From the NCBI RefSeq assembly GCF_040054535.1, contig NC_090785.1, positions 5,885,501 to 5,949,500 on the forward strand: DNA of 64,000 bases, read 5' to 3'. Shown in pieces: positions 1-19,125 of the stretch. The notes beneath the pieces were generated by a model. It was given only the letters and a program-made list of their open reading frames with translations, did not search any database and was not told the DNA's origin. Within the stretch, counting starts at the first letter, position 1, and every line of letters starts with the position of its first letter. Both the position numbers and the translations under genes were made by a program. This stretch comes from Antennarius striatus. Lineage: Eukaryota > Chordata > Actinopteri > Lophiiformes > Antennariidae.

Positions 1-325
1 CTGGGAGTGACCAGGAAGGATAGGATCAGGAATGAGTACATCAGAGGGACAGCACATGTTAGAGGTTTTGGAGATAAAGTCAGAGAGGCCAGACTGAGAT
101 GGTTTGGACATGTCCAGAGGAGAGATAGTGAATATATTGGTAGAAGGATGCTGAGTTTTGAACCGCCAGGCAGGAGGCCTAGAGGAAGACCAAAGAGGAG
201 GTTTATGGATGTAATGAGGGAAGACATGAAGATAGTTGGTGTGAGTGAAGAGGATTCAAAGGACAGGGCTAGATGGAGGAAATTGATTCGCTGTGGCGAC
301 CCCTGAAGGGAAAAGCCGAAAGGAA
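1..325 (+). mobile_element. RTE-like LINE, 3' end (copy 1 of 3)
   Basis: An open frame from 7 to 306 encodes the C-terminal tail of a non-LTR retrotransposon reverse-transcriptase protein. It shows the recurrent block [19 protein letters not shown], then [12 protein letters not shown], and ends in IRCGDP just before a stop. An A-rich GAAGAAG tail follows and runs into an AT microsatellite. Two further copies of the same segment lie at 17209-17650 and 20127-20525. The element is cut by the window's left edge, so its 5' extent is unknown. The clade (RTE-like) is assigned from memory of fish LINEs; the LINE identity itself is secure. Confidence 0.8.
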
Positions 326-335
326 AAGAAGAAGA

Positions 336-337
<2 letters not shown>

Positions 338-371
<34 letters not shown>
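338..371. repeat. (AT)n microsatellite
   Basis: An uninterrupted TA dinucleotide run directly follows the A-rich LINE tail. It probably grew from that tail. Confidence 0.9.
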
Positions 372-374
<3 letters not shown>

Positions 375-487
375 AGTTTGCCAGAGGGTTCCAATTGGAT
401 GTCACTCCATGACTAATTCATTTTTTGATAGCTGTTTGGATGTATAGTATGGTAACTTTGCTCATTCTGATTTGTTTTTACCTCCAG

Positions 488-1415
488 TGCTGTACTCTCC
501 TCTTACTTTCTGAACGAGAGATTGAACGTTCATGGCAAAATCGGTTGTTTGCTGTGTGTCTTGGGATCCACTGTGATGGTGATACATGCCCCGCAGGAAG
601 AGGAGGTCGCATCTCTCAGTGACATGGCTGAGAAGCTCAGAGACCCAGGTAAGACCAGACCTTCATCATGGTGATGTGATTAACCACGTTGTGGAAACTA
701 AATCCCAGATAAGGCCTGGATGGATTTTCATCAGGGTACTAACTCATTCTTGAATGCACTCCCACTAGGTTTCATTGTGTTTGCTGTGTGCGTTGTGGGA
801 AGCAGCCTGGCACTTATCTTTGCAGTGGCACCAAGGTTTGGACAGAAGAATGTGCTGGTCTACATCCTTATCTGCTCTGTGATTGGCTCCTTCTCTGTGT
901 CTTGTGTCAAGGGCCTGGGCATTGGCATTAAGGAGCTGTTTGCTGGGACAGCAGTGCTGAAGGAACCCCTTTTCTGGTCATTAGTCGTCTGCCTGGTAAT
1001 CTGTGTCAGCATTCAGATCAGCTATCTGAATAAAGCGCTCGACATTTTTAACACATCTATAGTCACTCCCATCTACTATGTCTTCTTCACCACGTCTGTC
1101 ATGGTCTGCTCAGCCATTCTTTTCAAAGAATGGTTGCGTATGACTATTGACGGAGCATTGGGAACAGTTAGCGGGTTCCTCACCATCATTTTGGGGATCT
1201 TTCTCCTCCATGCTTTCAAGGACATTACGTTTAACTGGGATTCCCTCCCGCTCTACTTGAGGAAAGGTCCTCAGGGCTTGCCATGGGGCGACCAGCCTTA
1301 TATGACTCTTCTCAGTCAGGACACGCAATCAGAGGATGAGATGAAGCTGCCTGGAGACGCAGGTTCAAAAAGGTGCAGTATACGCACCAGGGAGCTCCAT
1401 AAAGAGGACCAATAG
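488..1415 (+). CDS. nipa2-like: NIPA2-like magnesium transporter, last two coding exons (5' part outside window)
   Basis: This is the C-terminal part of a NIPA-family multi-pass membrane Mg2+ transporter. Exon A (488-648) follows a CCTCCAG acceptor and reads through [29 protein letters not shown] and AEKLRDP to a GTAAGA donor. Exon B (769-1415) follows an ACTAG acceptor, completes the split Gly codon and reads [50 protein letters not shown] and [16 protein letters not shown], then a hydrophilic tail and TAG at 1413-1415. Several hydrophobic helices are visible, and conserved blocks match human NIPA2 better than NIPA1 as I recall them. The ATG at 720 is intronic, so it is not a start. Exons for the N-terminal half lie left of the window. 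The exact paralogue among NIPA2-related fish genes is not settled. Confidence 0.88.
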
Positions 1416-2320
1416 TTTAATCGCTACTTCTAAATTCTGAAGTTTGAACGCACACTACATGTTGACAGACACAACGGTACTAAAAGTGAATGTTGTTCTG
1501 TTATCTATTGCATTGGTATTGCTACACTGGAACTTAATTTATTTTCTCATTGCTTCTTCTGATCATCCACATCTTTTTTACATTGGTTTTGAAAAACAAA
1601 GTATGAAATCACAATTAGTAGCACAATTTTTAGATTGGTGGGAATTTAAGTTGTGTTACTGTACAATATGTGAAGTTTAAGAAATAGAGGTGAAGGATTA
1701 CTATCAAAGCTCTCAACTTTGTTTCAAATATTGCCGGCACTTTGGAAAGGGCTACATTTTTTACAAGATTTTACACATCAACTACAGACGTCGGTAGATT
1801 AGTGGGATGCAACAAGGTATGCAGTTGATATTAAACATGAGAATATTTCCTGATAGTTGGACCTAATTAAACCAAGTGTGTACATAGTGGACAATGCATA
1901 GTGGACATAGTGGTCCTATATTGCACAATGTTATAACATGTGATGTTACTCCTGACAAATGTACTGTATACAGATTTGGTAACAACGTAGGGTTCTTGCA
2001 ACTTTGACACCAGACTTAACGATTTTATGTGATGCGACTTTTTCACTGCTTTAGTGGAATTTATACTGTTTCATATATCTAGTCTTCACCTGCTCTTCAC
2101 AATTTATTGCTTATTGCTATTTCGTAACTTTATTTGTAATTTTACAATAACCTGAGCATAGCACAGACTTTGAATATTTCAGCTGTGTGAAGGCAGAGAT
2201 TAGATATGAATGTATGTCAAACTTGTTGAACTGTAATACCTCAGTATTATGTGCTTCACCAAAGAATGTTTTTCTCCTGAGTTAGTAGTGCTCATTAAAT
2301 AACGACAACATGACTACTTT
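1416..2320 (+). other. NIPA2-like 3' UTR
   Basis: AT-rich sequence without coding signal follows the NIPA2-like stop. An ATTAAA at 2294-2299 is a plausible poly(A) signal. The timm8a poly(A) signal on the opposite strand lies only about 45 bp further on, so the two genes appear to end almost back to back. Confidence 0.5.
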
Positions 2321-2343
2321 CCAACAGGCGGATATTTTTTCAT

Positions 2344-2349
2344 TTTATT
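2344..2349 (-). terminator. Candidate poly(A) signal of timm8a
   Basis: AATAAA on the minus strand, about 420 bp beyond the timm8a stop codon. It is the first canonical hexamer I noticed downstream. Confidence 0.45.
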
Positions 2350-2765
2350 ATCATTACATAGTCCTTAACCGCTGGCGTCTTCAGTCAAACAGGTTTAGTT
2401 ATCTCTACAGCGGAGTGTGCTGATGTCTTTACGTCTGAAACGGCTTTGGAACTCGACATCCCAGATGGATCCTTTCAGAGTCTGCACACTTGACACAAAC
2501 AGGACTGACTTGAATTCCATGACTTGATAAAACAAAAGCAAGGTTTTTTCTGCTACATAGAGGGGAAAAAATTAAACTTTAGACCCCTGCAGAAGTCCAT
2601 CCATCGTGTTCATCTCAGGCACTTGTATCAAGAGTAACACTTTTCTACAGTTGACACACATTTGCTACATAAAGTCAGCAGCCTACTCATAGAGTAGGGG
2701 TTGTGTGGATGTGTGCTGCCAGTTCATTCTTTTTTTTAATCTAACCTGTTCTCAGAGAATTAAGT

Positions 2766-3693
2766 CTATTCTATTCTGTTCAAAATAAATTGACTGGTGT
2801 CAATAAATCGCTCCACACAGTTACTGAAGCAGTTTTGTGTCTTTGCGTCCAGCTTTGGCCCAGGTTTATCCATACATTTCTCCTGTAGAGAGAGACAGAC
2901 CAGTTTAAGCGAGTTGCAGCCATCTGTTAAAATGATGAGGGGAAAAAAGTCACTTGGATAGACACTTTTTACTGGGACAGAAAAGGCTCACATTCAAACT
3001 CAGACTGGACTTTATGATTAGAATAAAAATCCCACAGTACTTTAAATATTTAATCTCGGGAAATGTAAATAATTTTACTGTTTCACTGTTGACTCAAATC
3101 ACATGATTGTTTGAAATGGTAAATTCACTTTATCATAGTTTTTGTCATCTTACTGTGCACATTAATAGAAGTAACTTGTTTTGTTGTTTGTGTGTAAATC
3201 TTGAATTAAATACTTTGATAAACTCATTTCTACATTTCAGCGGTGGGTTCCAATATTAAGATGAATTTTACAAACGTTTGGCCACCAGAAAAATATGTCT
3301 AGAGATATGAAGACAACATAAGATACAACAGAAAAATGGAAATACAGTAGATGAATAAATAAAAACCTTGGAAGGCTAAGTCATGTCACTGACTCATGGT
3401 GACAGGCGGAGTTTTGGGTTCACATGTTAGGTATCGTGTGGCCTTAATTTAAACAGTATATTTAGACCTAATTGTATGCTAAAATAAAAATAAACCGTAA
3501 CTTTACAATGACAAATAAGCTAGCAGTAAACTGGAAGTAAGAATTTAATTGAACTGCGCTACTAGCCTCATGCTGATCTTACCCAACATATATCCATGAT
3601 TTCGTGCACCGCCTGATGGAATCTCTGTTTTTGAGACTCGATGTCGATTAACTTCTGAAGACCCGCAGCATCTGCTGATCCTTGACCATCCAT
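2766..3693 (-). CDS. timm8a: Mitochondrial import inner membrane translocase subunit Tim8 A, C-terminally short
   Basis: A small Tim chaperone of the mitochondrial intermembrane space; with Tim13 it guides hydrophobic precursors to the TIM22/TIM23 machinery. There are two coding exons, 3583-3693 and 2766-2882, joined in phase 0 by a GTAAG donor and CTACAG acceptor. Together they encode 75 residues starting [15 protein letters not shown]. The twin CX3C motifs that form the two disulfides are complete: C36-WEK-C40 and C55-FSN-C59. Blocks [20 protein letters not shown] and [15 protein letters not shown] identify Tim8A rather than Tim8B. The frame stops right after NRIE, where human TIMM8A (97 aa) continues EQTQKSK and about 15 more residues, so the flexible tail is missing. 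An upstream out-of-frame ATG at 3700 overlaps the start. In human the next gene is BTK, as here. Confidence 0.92.
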
Positions 3694-3788
3694 CTTTCAT
3701 TAAACGATTTCGTAAAAAAAATTTCTTTTCTTTTTTGAATTCTGCAAGCTTTGAGCTTTTTCTCTGACCTTCACGTGAACGCGTAGCG

Positions 3789-3850
3789 CACAGGAAACAG
3801 GAAGTATTTCGTCCCACAGCAAACAGGAAGTATTTCAACCAATTACAGAA
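3789..3850 (-). promoter_or_regulatory. timm8a proximal promoter with duplicated ETS (GGAAGT) sites and CCAAT
   Basis: A 22-bp segment at 3789-3810 recurs at 3815-3836 with one difference. Each copy carries CAGGAAGT, an ETS-type core. A CCAAT pentamer follows at 3839-3843. The block sits 100-150 bp upstream of the timm8a ATG. Paired ETS (GABP/NRF-2) sites are common at nuclear genes for mitochondrial proteins; the promoter role here is inferred from position. Confidence 0.5.
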
Positions 3851-4189
3851 CGCCGTCTTGTGACGACATTCTTCATTTTACGGATCTCATTTGATTCATC
3901 CAATAAACAAACAACAATCCTAACGCCTGCAAACATTAATGTTTCGCAAAGAACAGTCTATGTTTGATTATGAGATAATGCTAGCTAGAGAAATGACGTT
4001 CATAGGATTTAAAGAAAGTGTGCAATAATTATTTAAACAAAACTAGGCAGGCGCATAAATTTGGGCACCTTTATTGTTTATTGATTTTATTACCTTTAGC
4101 TCTCATTATTTTCCGCATCCAAACGCCTCTTCAGATTATTTTGTTGTTGTTGCTTTTATCAATATATTACCAATAATATAAAATTATAA

Positions 4190-4394
4190 TGTATAATTAT
4201 GCGCCGCCTCCCTCTGCTCAGCTCAGTGAGCGCACTGAGGGCAGACACAGAGGCAATAACGCCACAAATACTGACCAATCACGTGCGGCTTCAAGAGAAA
4301 AAAAGGCGGCTCCCCCAATCAGGAGCCGGCTCCCGAAGTTCACTTCAGACACCCGGCTCTCTCAGCCGTTACGTTCGCGACCGACACATCACTA
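4190..4394. mobile_element. Decayed hAT-like DNA element end
   Basis: A GC-rich island in AT-rich surroundings, with repeated GAGCCGGCTC-type words, ends in ACATCACTA at 4386-4394. That nonamer is the exact reverse complement of TAGTGATGT at 4400-4408, five bases away. Such ends are familiar from fish hAT-type non-autonomous elements. No transposase frame is visible. Superfamily assignment is from memory. Confidence 0.4.
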
Positions 4395-4399
4395 GGAAG

Positions 4400-5962
4400 T
4401 AGTGATGTCTGAATGGCGCCCCATGGGGCTTCGAACCATCCATCCATCTGCTACCGCTTATCCATAATCGGGTCGCGGGGGCAGCGGCCTCAACAAGGAG
4501 CCCCAAACTTCCCTTTCACCGGCCACATCCACCAGCTCTGACTGGGGGATCCCAAGGCGTTCCAGGCCAGTGTTGAGATATAATCCTTCCACCTGGTCCG
4601 GGTCTGCCCCGAGGTCTCCTCCCAGCTGGAGGTCCCACAAACACCTCCTTAGGGAGGCGCCCAGGAGGCATCCGCACCAGATGCCCAAACCACCTGAACT
4701 GACTCCTTTCCACGCGAAGGAGCAGCGGCTCTACTCTGGGCCCCTCCCGAACACCAGTGTTTCTCACCCTATTTCTAAGGGAGACGCCAGCTCTCCGCCT
4801 GAGAAAGCCCATTTCCGGCCCTTGTATCAACAATCTCGTTCTTTCGGTCATGACCCATCGCTCATGACCATAGGTGAGGGTAGGAACGAAGACTGAACGG
4901 TAGATGGAGAGCTTTGCCTCTCGGCTTCGAACCGTTTGCGACAATTGTGCCGAAAACTGTTTCATTACTCGGCGCCCCATTCATGGGGAATGTGGGCGCC
5001 CTCTTTGGCGGGGTGCCTGTACTGCAACCACACGACGGTCAATGAGCCCAGAAAACAGCGCTTTGACTTTTCCTGTATTGCATATATTTTCTGAATAAAA
5101 CCGAATATAATCTAATTCAATGTGTTAATCTTTGCTTGTTATATTGTAGCCATATATTATACGAAATTGTTTTATGACCGTTGGTCCTTGCAGGGTTCAA
5201 TAAAGCGATAAGATATAGATTACATGTTCATGCATGTACAGTATATTTGATATAAATATATACATATTTGTTCGTGTGCGTGAGTTACATAGGATGATTG
5301 GTGTCACTGGAAAAAAACAAGGTCTATGTTGTGAGATAAAAGTCGTGATTCCGAGCACCACCGGCTTCATTCTCACGTCTGGATCAGTAACGCATCATCA
5401 TTGAAGACTTGTTGTTACTGTACGTCAGGTGGAGGGAACAAAGCCAACACTTCACCTGTAAATTTAAAAATGACATGTGTGTGTTTTATTATTTAATACT
5501 GTCTGAGTAACAGAGCCTGAAAATAGGTTTCTCAGAAATTGAAATCTACTTTGTTCGGCGGCACCAGTTCTAAATGTTCCCTGACTTGAGATCTCTTTCT
5601 GGTTGGATCCATTGTAAAGTAATTACGACGTGTCAGCGATCGGAACGCTAATGTGATCAATTCAAGGGATATTGACACGATACGCAGCCCACCGCGCTGT
5701 TTCATCCATTATAACACGTCTGGGACCGGCCGGTGTTTCGGATCACCCATTGACCACTAAACTGTGTCACCTGGTGAATGGAGGGCCAGTGTCTCACCTG
5801 GTGAGGGGGGCGCTTAGTGTTTCGGCGCACTTGTGTGCCACACGTCATCAGTCACGTGGTTTCTACATGTTTGAAGCAGGCTCCAGAGCAGTGCTTTCAC
5901 ATGGGAACGCCCACCGAGTCCGGGGCGTGTATCGGAGCGCCAGAACAAAGCGGACATCACTA
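4400..5962. mobile_element. hAT-like DNA transposon remnant with inverted ends, hosting a Rex3 insertion
   Basis: The left end TAGTGATGTC (4400-4409) is matched in inverse orientation by ACATCACTA at 5954-5962. Both ends are followed inward by related text: GTGCCGAAA near 4947 and, on the other strand, GTGCGCCGAAA near 5829. Eight bases outside each end agree at five of eight positions, compatible with a worn hAT-type target duplication. The interior carries no transposase frame; about 5050-5640 is plain AT-rich sequence. A Rex3 fragment interrupts it at 4438-4922. Confidence 0.45.
4438..4922 (-). mobile_element. Rex3 (RTE clade) LINE, 5'-truncated, with 11-bp target-site duplication
   Basis: The minus strand encodes the C-terminal part of a Rex3 reverse-transcriptase ORF, with blocks KLSIYRSVFVPTLTYGHE, LLLRVERSQFRWFGHLVRM and RRPRGRP. 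It ends in the GATG repeats that read as CATCCATCCATC at 4438-4449. The element is flanked by perfect copies of GGCTTCGAACC at 4427-4437 and 4923-4933. The coding frame is degraded compared with the copy at 43812-46080, so this looks like an old, dead insertion. Confidence 0.85.
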
Positions 5963-6206
5963 CGAACAAGTATAACATTCTGGATGGGCCATCTTTGTCC
6001 CCCGACATGAATATTCTTGAAAATCCCTGTTGTGATTAAAAGCAGGCTGTCCGTGCTCGAAAATCATCAAAACCTGACTGAACTGGAGATGTTTTGTACA
6101 GAAGAATGGTGAAAAAACCTTCAACCACAATCCAAATCCTCATTGGAAGCTGTCATTTCTGCAAAGGGAGGATCTACTAAATATTGATGTTATTTTTGTG
6201 TTAGGG

Positions 6207-6208
<2 letters not shown>

Positions 6209-6291
<83 letters not shown>
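6209..6291. repeat. (CA)n microsatellite
   Basis: About 41 perfect CA units. Long Val-Cys reading frames across it are artefacts. Confidence 0.97.
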
Positions 6292-6293
<2 letters not shown>

Positions 6294-6438
6294 TATATAT
6301 ATTTTTTCTTTTCTGGATCCAACTCATAATTCAGATCACCACCAAAACCCAATGTTCACAACCTTTTGAGTAATCAAACTACCAGCCAGACTAAAGGGCT
6401 AAACATAAGCTGTTGGGCAGAGGCACCATAAAAAAAAC

Positions 6439-6444
6439 TTTATT
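6439..6444 (-). terminator. Candidate poly(A) signal of btk
   Basis: AATAAA on the minus strand, about 160 bp after the btk stop codon. Confidence 0.6.
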
Positions 6445-6601
6445 TGTGAGACACTAATTTTCAACATCTTATGTGCAGTTTAATGACAGACTGTAAGAAT
6501 ACTTATATTACTATAAGAGGAATAGTATTCTAATCAGTGAGTTCACATCACACATCTTTACATTAAACTGGTGTGGATGCTGGTGTGGATTGTTTTGAGA
6601 T

Positions 6602-12605
<6,004 letters not shown>

Positions 12606-12796
12606 TCAAACAGGATTAGTCTATGTGAGAAAAAAATAGCAATTTATAATTTTATGATATATAATGGCAAGCTGATTTATTTGTGAGTACAAAAACCAAA
12701 CCACACATTAGCACACTGACTTGGCATAGCAGTTTGCAGACTCACCATTAATGTTGACATTATTAGGTAGTTTTTTTAAATGATCTTACACTTTAC

Positions 12797-12905
12797 CCGT
12801 CATAACCTCCACCAAGCAGGTTTTTTTTTTTCCTGCTGTGCTGTTACCAGGATTACACAAATATTTGTGAGGGATTTTGATGAAATTTGGAGGGAGATCT
12901 GAGGG
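12797..12905. repeat. Worn interspersed repeat fragment
   Basis: The words CATAACCTCCACCAAG and TTTGATGAAATTTGGAGGGA resemble a dispersed fish repeat that carries a GGAGGTTATG motif. Related words recur near 63805. The family is not identified. Confidence 0.3.
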
Positions 12906-15590
12906 GTCTTGTTGCTCTTTGTTTTCCTTTGAAAAGCATTAATTCACAGAATTGAAAACAATATTCTATAGTGAATTAGAGCAATGCCGCCAATGTAATG
13001 GAAGACAGTAACCCATACCTATGCAAAGATATGCAGGGACGTGCAGTGTGAGAGTAATCTGAGTGTGACTAGCTGTTTACATAAACCCTGCTTTTAATGT
13101 CAGCAGTAGTCTATCGTTGATTATACAACTCTCCAGTCTGTTTCCCCCAAAATACTGTCCTCCTTATCATCACACCTGTGGAGTGACACAAATGCTTTCA
13201 TTTTTGGAGAATGTGAGTAGTTTGTGGATGAGTACGTCCGCTCAAATTTGTCAGCTGTGTATTATAACTGTTTTAAGCAATAGTTTAATTTTTATTTGCT
13301 GGCAAGGAAAAAGTTTAATAACAGAAGCTGCATCAGAGAAAACACATTCATTTGCAACAGAATGTTCTGGTGATTCCATTTCATGCCATATAAATTTAGA
13401 TGTGACCAATTCTTCTGAAAACACCCATGTGCGCGCACACTTGCACGCACACACACACAGACACACACACACGCACACACACGCACGCACACACACACAC
13501 ACACACATACACAAATGTGCACTCATTAGCTAAACAGCTTAAAACTTAATTAAACTCATGATAAAACAGGCAAGTAATGTCAACTTTAGCTGTTACAGAA
13601 ACTGATATCACATTAAAAAAGCTATAAACATAGAGTAGATGTATTTCCATCTAGCCAAAGGTGTAGAGGAATACAAAGAAGTCATTGTACCACATTTCCA
13701 GGTGAAACGGTGACTATCTGCTCAAACCCATTCTTCTCCCACAGGTGAAGGCTCTTTATCAAGTCAGATGTGTTTACACTTTTGTCAGCCTATTTACAGC
13801 TTTGGTACTTCCTTCTGAAACTTAACGGTAATAGCCAGAAGCTTAACACACTCCCTGCAAGTCAAGGGTGAGACATTTCTTCATACGAGACCAATTCTAT
13901 GTGCTGGTTTGTTTGTGCCGGCATGAGCAGATGGTGTTGTTCCTTATTCTGCAGGAGACTGCTTACTGTCGACAGTCATTGCTGTTTAACTTGTAGAGTT
14001 CAGATCAACAAACAAGATATCATCCTCTCTGTCTTTGTCTCTAAACTATCCACTTGTATGCCACTTTATAACAGCCACAAAGAGGGGATATTTTTTCTAT
14101 CATTTTTAAAGGGAGTTGACTCACAGTAGCTGACACAGAGAAACCCATGGGGAAGTTGCATCAGTGTTGTACTGCAACATAAAGGGAGAAATGAACCAGA
14201 TGCACTCTAGCATAACATTATCTGTCTGAGTCTTTCACTTGCACAATGTGAACACATCCTAAATACAGCTAAACATCCTAAATATTGCTTGCTTTTATAC
14301 ATCATTTAGACTCAAATGACACAACCTACAATACTCACCTGTTTAGGTTGTGCAGAATTTGCTAGCTACTTAACACATGCATCTTCCCTCAACCAAGCGT
14401 TCCTTAAGTCAATATAAGGAAAATTGCTTGAAGTTGTCCTATGACAATGTGAACGTTTCTGAACTGTACCTCTTATCTGGATCTTTTACCAGCTTTAATG
14501 TGTTCTGTCATGGCCGATGCACCATTCTTCCCCTGAGCTGTCTTCTTAGCCCCTTTAACTGACTTTTACAGGCTTCAAACAATAAAGCAAGGAGCTCAAC
14601 TACCAGCCAGCCAAAAAAAAGTCAAGAGAAGCCAGTCGGTTATATTACTGTAATCATTTTTATGTCAATAAATATCTAATCATTATAATAAACAACAGAC
14701 CATAAATGCAAATATAATGTCACCATGTCTTATATTAATTGACGTCAGAGCGATGGGTAACTAATCTTTGTTTCTTAGAAATAATTAGCAGCTGTTTCAC
14801 TGCCTCATTGTACCACTTGACAGTTCAGCATATATTAAAATGAAATTTCATTTACATAAGGTCTAAAGTGTAATGAACATGTGAATTGGTATAGAGTACC
14901 CTACAAGTTTTGTCATGTGATGATTGCTATGTATGACACAGCAAAAATAACCACATCGTGAAAAGCCTTGTTTAACAGGAACTCGTCACAATGTTCCTTT
15001 TCATGTTTCCTGACAGATAAGAGGTGTTTAAAAGAAACCACGCATTTCTTTCATAATAAGAGAGTCACATGGACGTTTCATCAAACATATGAAGATACCG
15101 CATTAATTAAATTTTGCTTTGTGGATGTCGACTTTCAAAATACGCAAGAGGGGAAAGCATCCAGGCCAAGGTTAGAGAAAATCAATTTAGGGAAAAACTT
15201 TCCACTGTTAAGTATTGGAGTGTTTCCTAATTCACAGGATGCAAACATTAACCTGACATAGATTATTAACCGCAAGTCACTACTTGTGAAAAAACATGCA
15301 ACAAGTACAGCGGAACACAGATACCATCTTTGTAGACCAAAGACTTTCAACACATAATGTGTTTTTGACTCATGTATCAGTAGCTCTGTAGTGAGCACAT
15401 TTAATTAAGGATATACAAACCAAGCAAATAATGACTTTCAATATCAAAGCTTGCTCAGATCTGCAAAGTATAGTACTCTTAATTTTGTTCTTTCAAATGA
15501 AACACATACTGTACATACAACTTATCATCACACTACTTAAGTGTGCAAATGACTACAAAAGTGCATCTTGATCGACATCAAGAGCTTTCT
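12906..15590. other. First intron of btk / intergenic; no further gene seen
   Basis: AT-rich DNA between the first btk coding exon and the candidate 5' noncoding exon. Apart from a CA microsatellite, nothing coding is recognisable. Confidence 0.5.
13434..13508. repeat. (CA)n microsatellite with CG interruptions
   Basis: CA units interrupted by GCACGC and CAGACA variants. Confidence 0.95.
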
Positions 15591-15597
15591 CACTCAC

Positions 15598-15720
15598 CCT
15601 GACTCCCACAAAAGTCCAGCATGAGAGATAGGTATAGATGCTGAAGCTCGATGCAGTGACATGAACCTGTACCTCAGTCGCTTGGCGTCCATAGAATGTG
15701 TGTTAGGCTGTTTTGCAAGA
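15598..15720 (-). other. btk: Candidate 5' noncoding exon of btk
   Basis: On the minus strand a strong donor (AGG|GTGAGTG, with GT at 15597-15596) follows sequence with no long reading frame. It lies about 3 kb upstream of the btk start codon. A PU.1-type site lies about 40-60 bp further upstream. Human BTK also begins with a noncoding exon. The 5' boundary is a guess; transcript evidence would be needed. Confidence 0.4.
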
Positions 15721-15755
15721 AATGTTAAACCCTCCCAGATAGAGGAATCAACCTC

Positions 15756-15770
15756 ATTTACTTCCTCTTT
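15756..15770 (-). promoter_or_regulatory. PU.1/Spi-type ETS site in putative btk promoter
   Basis: The minus strand reads AAAGAGGAAGTAAAT, an excellent match to the purine-rich PU.1 consensus. The mammalian BTK promoter is known to depend on PU.1. No TATA box is evident nearby. Position just upstream of the candidate noncoding exon supports the role. Confidence 0.5.
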
Positions 15771-16337
15771 TTGTTCCTGCTCATTTTCATATCAGACCTC
15801 TGGACAGTTTGGGTGATAGGAGAAGCAAGCTACACATTAACACCACATTTGCATACCGCATAGTTTAAGCTGTCATTTAGAAGGATTTCTTATTCATGTG
15901 ACTACCAATTAGTTGAGTGGCAGAACAAGAAGTGAACAAACCTCAAACTTTTACATTAGAAAGTCTTTTCTTTTTATTTTACAGAGATGAATATTTCCTG
16001 GCTTTCCCTTACAGTTTGAAATCCTCTTGGTATCCATACCACTGACTGGAAAAGAGATAGAAATGTTATGTGATCACCCACACTTGTATGATATTTTTGT
16101 TTACGACATACCGGGAAAAATTGTCAACATATTTTGATGAAAATTTTTTGGAAGTGGAGTTGATTAGATTTTCAGGCAGTTCTAGGTATGGAAGTTCACT
16201 TGTCATTTTATAGACTACTTTTCTTGTTTTACTTCCTCACATACACAGAAATGTTATTCAGCTTGAAAGTTTACTCTTGGCCCCTCGTTGTTATCTTGTC
16301 AGAGATCCTTCAAATTTATTTAAATACATAGCTGCAT

Positions 16338-16338
16338 G

Positions 16339-16384
<46 letters not shown>
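16338..16384. repeat. (GT)n microsatellite
   Basis: About 23 GT units between btk and rpl36a. Confidence 0.95.
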
Positions 16385-16386
<2 letters not shown>

Positions 16387-16702
16387 AAAAAAAGTTATTT
16401 TTTTCTATGGGAAATGATACTGTTTGATTAATTGATGATTGAGCTGCACTGTTACTGTGTGCCACTATAATCCCATTTAAAACTAAAACTATGAAAAATG
16501 GTTACAGCTTGTTTAAAGCATATTTACAATCTGCTGCATACTAGGAGAGCACACTCCACATGCCTTAACGAGTTTAGGTTTTAGAGAATCTTTCGGGTGC
16601 TTTCCAGTCGTTTAGTCCTCCTAGAGTGGATCGACGCTAGGGGGCAGACTGTACAATTTGCTAACTACTGAAAACTACATGAGGATCTCCTTCCGCTGCT
16701 GG

Positions 16703-16717
16703 CTTCCTCTTTTCCTC
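16703..16717 (+). promoter_or_regulatory. Candidate 5' TOP tract of rpl36a
   Basis: A pyrimidine run, CTTCCTCTTTTCCTC, lies about 20-30 bp upstream of the rpl36a ATG. Ribosomal protein mRNAs typically start at a C within such a tract, which puts them under mTOR-dependent translational control. The exact start base cannot be read from sequence. Confidence 0.45.
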
Positions 16718-16734
16718 TGCATCGGGTCGCAACC

Positions 16735-18997
<2,263 letters not shown>

Positions 18998-19037
18998 ACT
19001 GTGGCACAGTTTTCTGGAAGAACTCATCACAATTTTC

Positions 19038-19043
19038 AATAAA
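19038..19043 (+). terminator. rpl36a poly(A) signal
   Basis: AATAAA 41 bp after the rpl36a stop codon. Confidence 0.8.
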
Positions 19044-19125
19044 TGTGTTAAACATACTTTAGAGTTTGACCCTTTATTTACATCTTTCACTACACAGGAG
19101 TACATTGTTTTCTCTGGAAATAACT

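Noticed and set aside
3545-3838. 97-codon minus-strand frame over the timm8a exon 1 region
   Set aside because: It is a different reading frame over timm8a exon 1 and its 5' UTR; the [12 protein letters not shown] frame carries the Tim8 homology.
6140-6352. Val-Cys repeat protein frame
   Set aside because: Produced purely by the CA microsatellite.
13117-13533. 138-codon plus-strand frame
   Set aside because: No recognisable domain; its end is the CA microsatellite read as His-Thr repeats.
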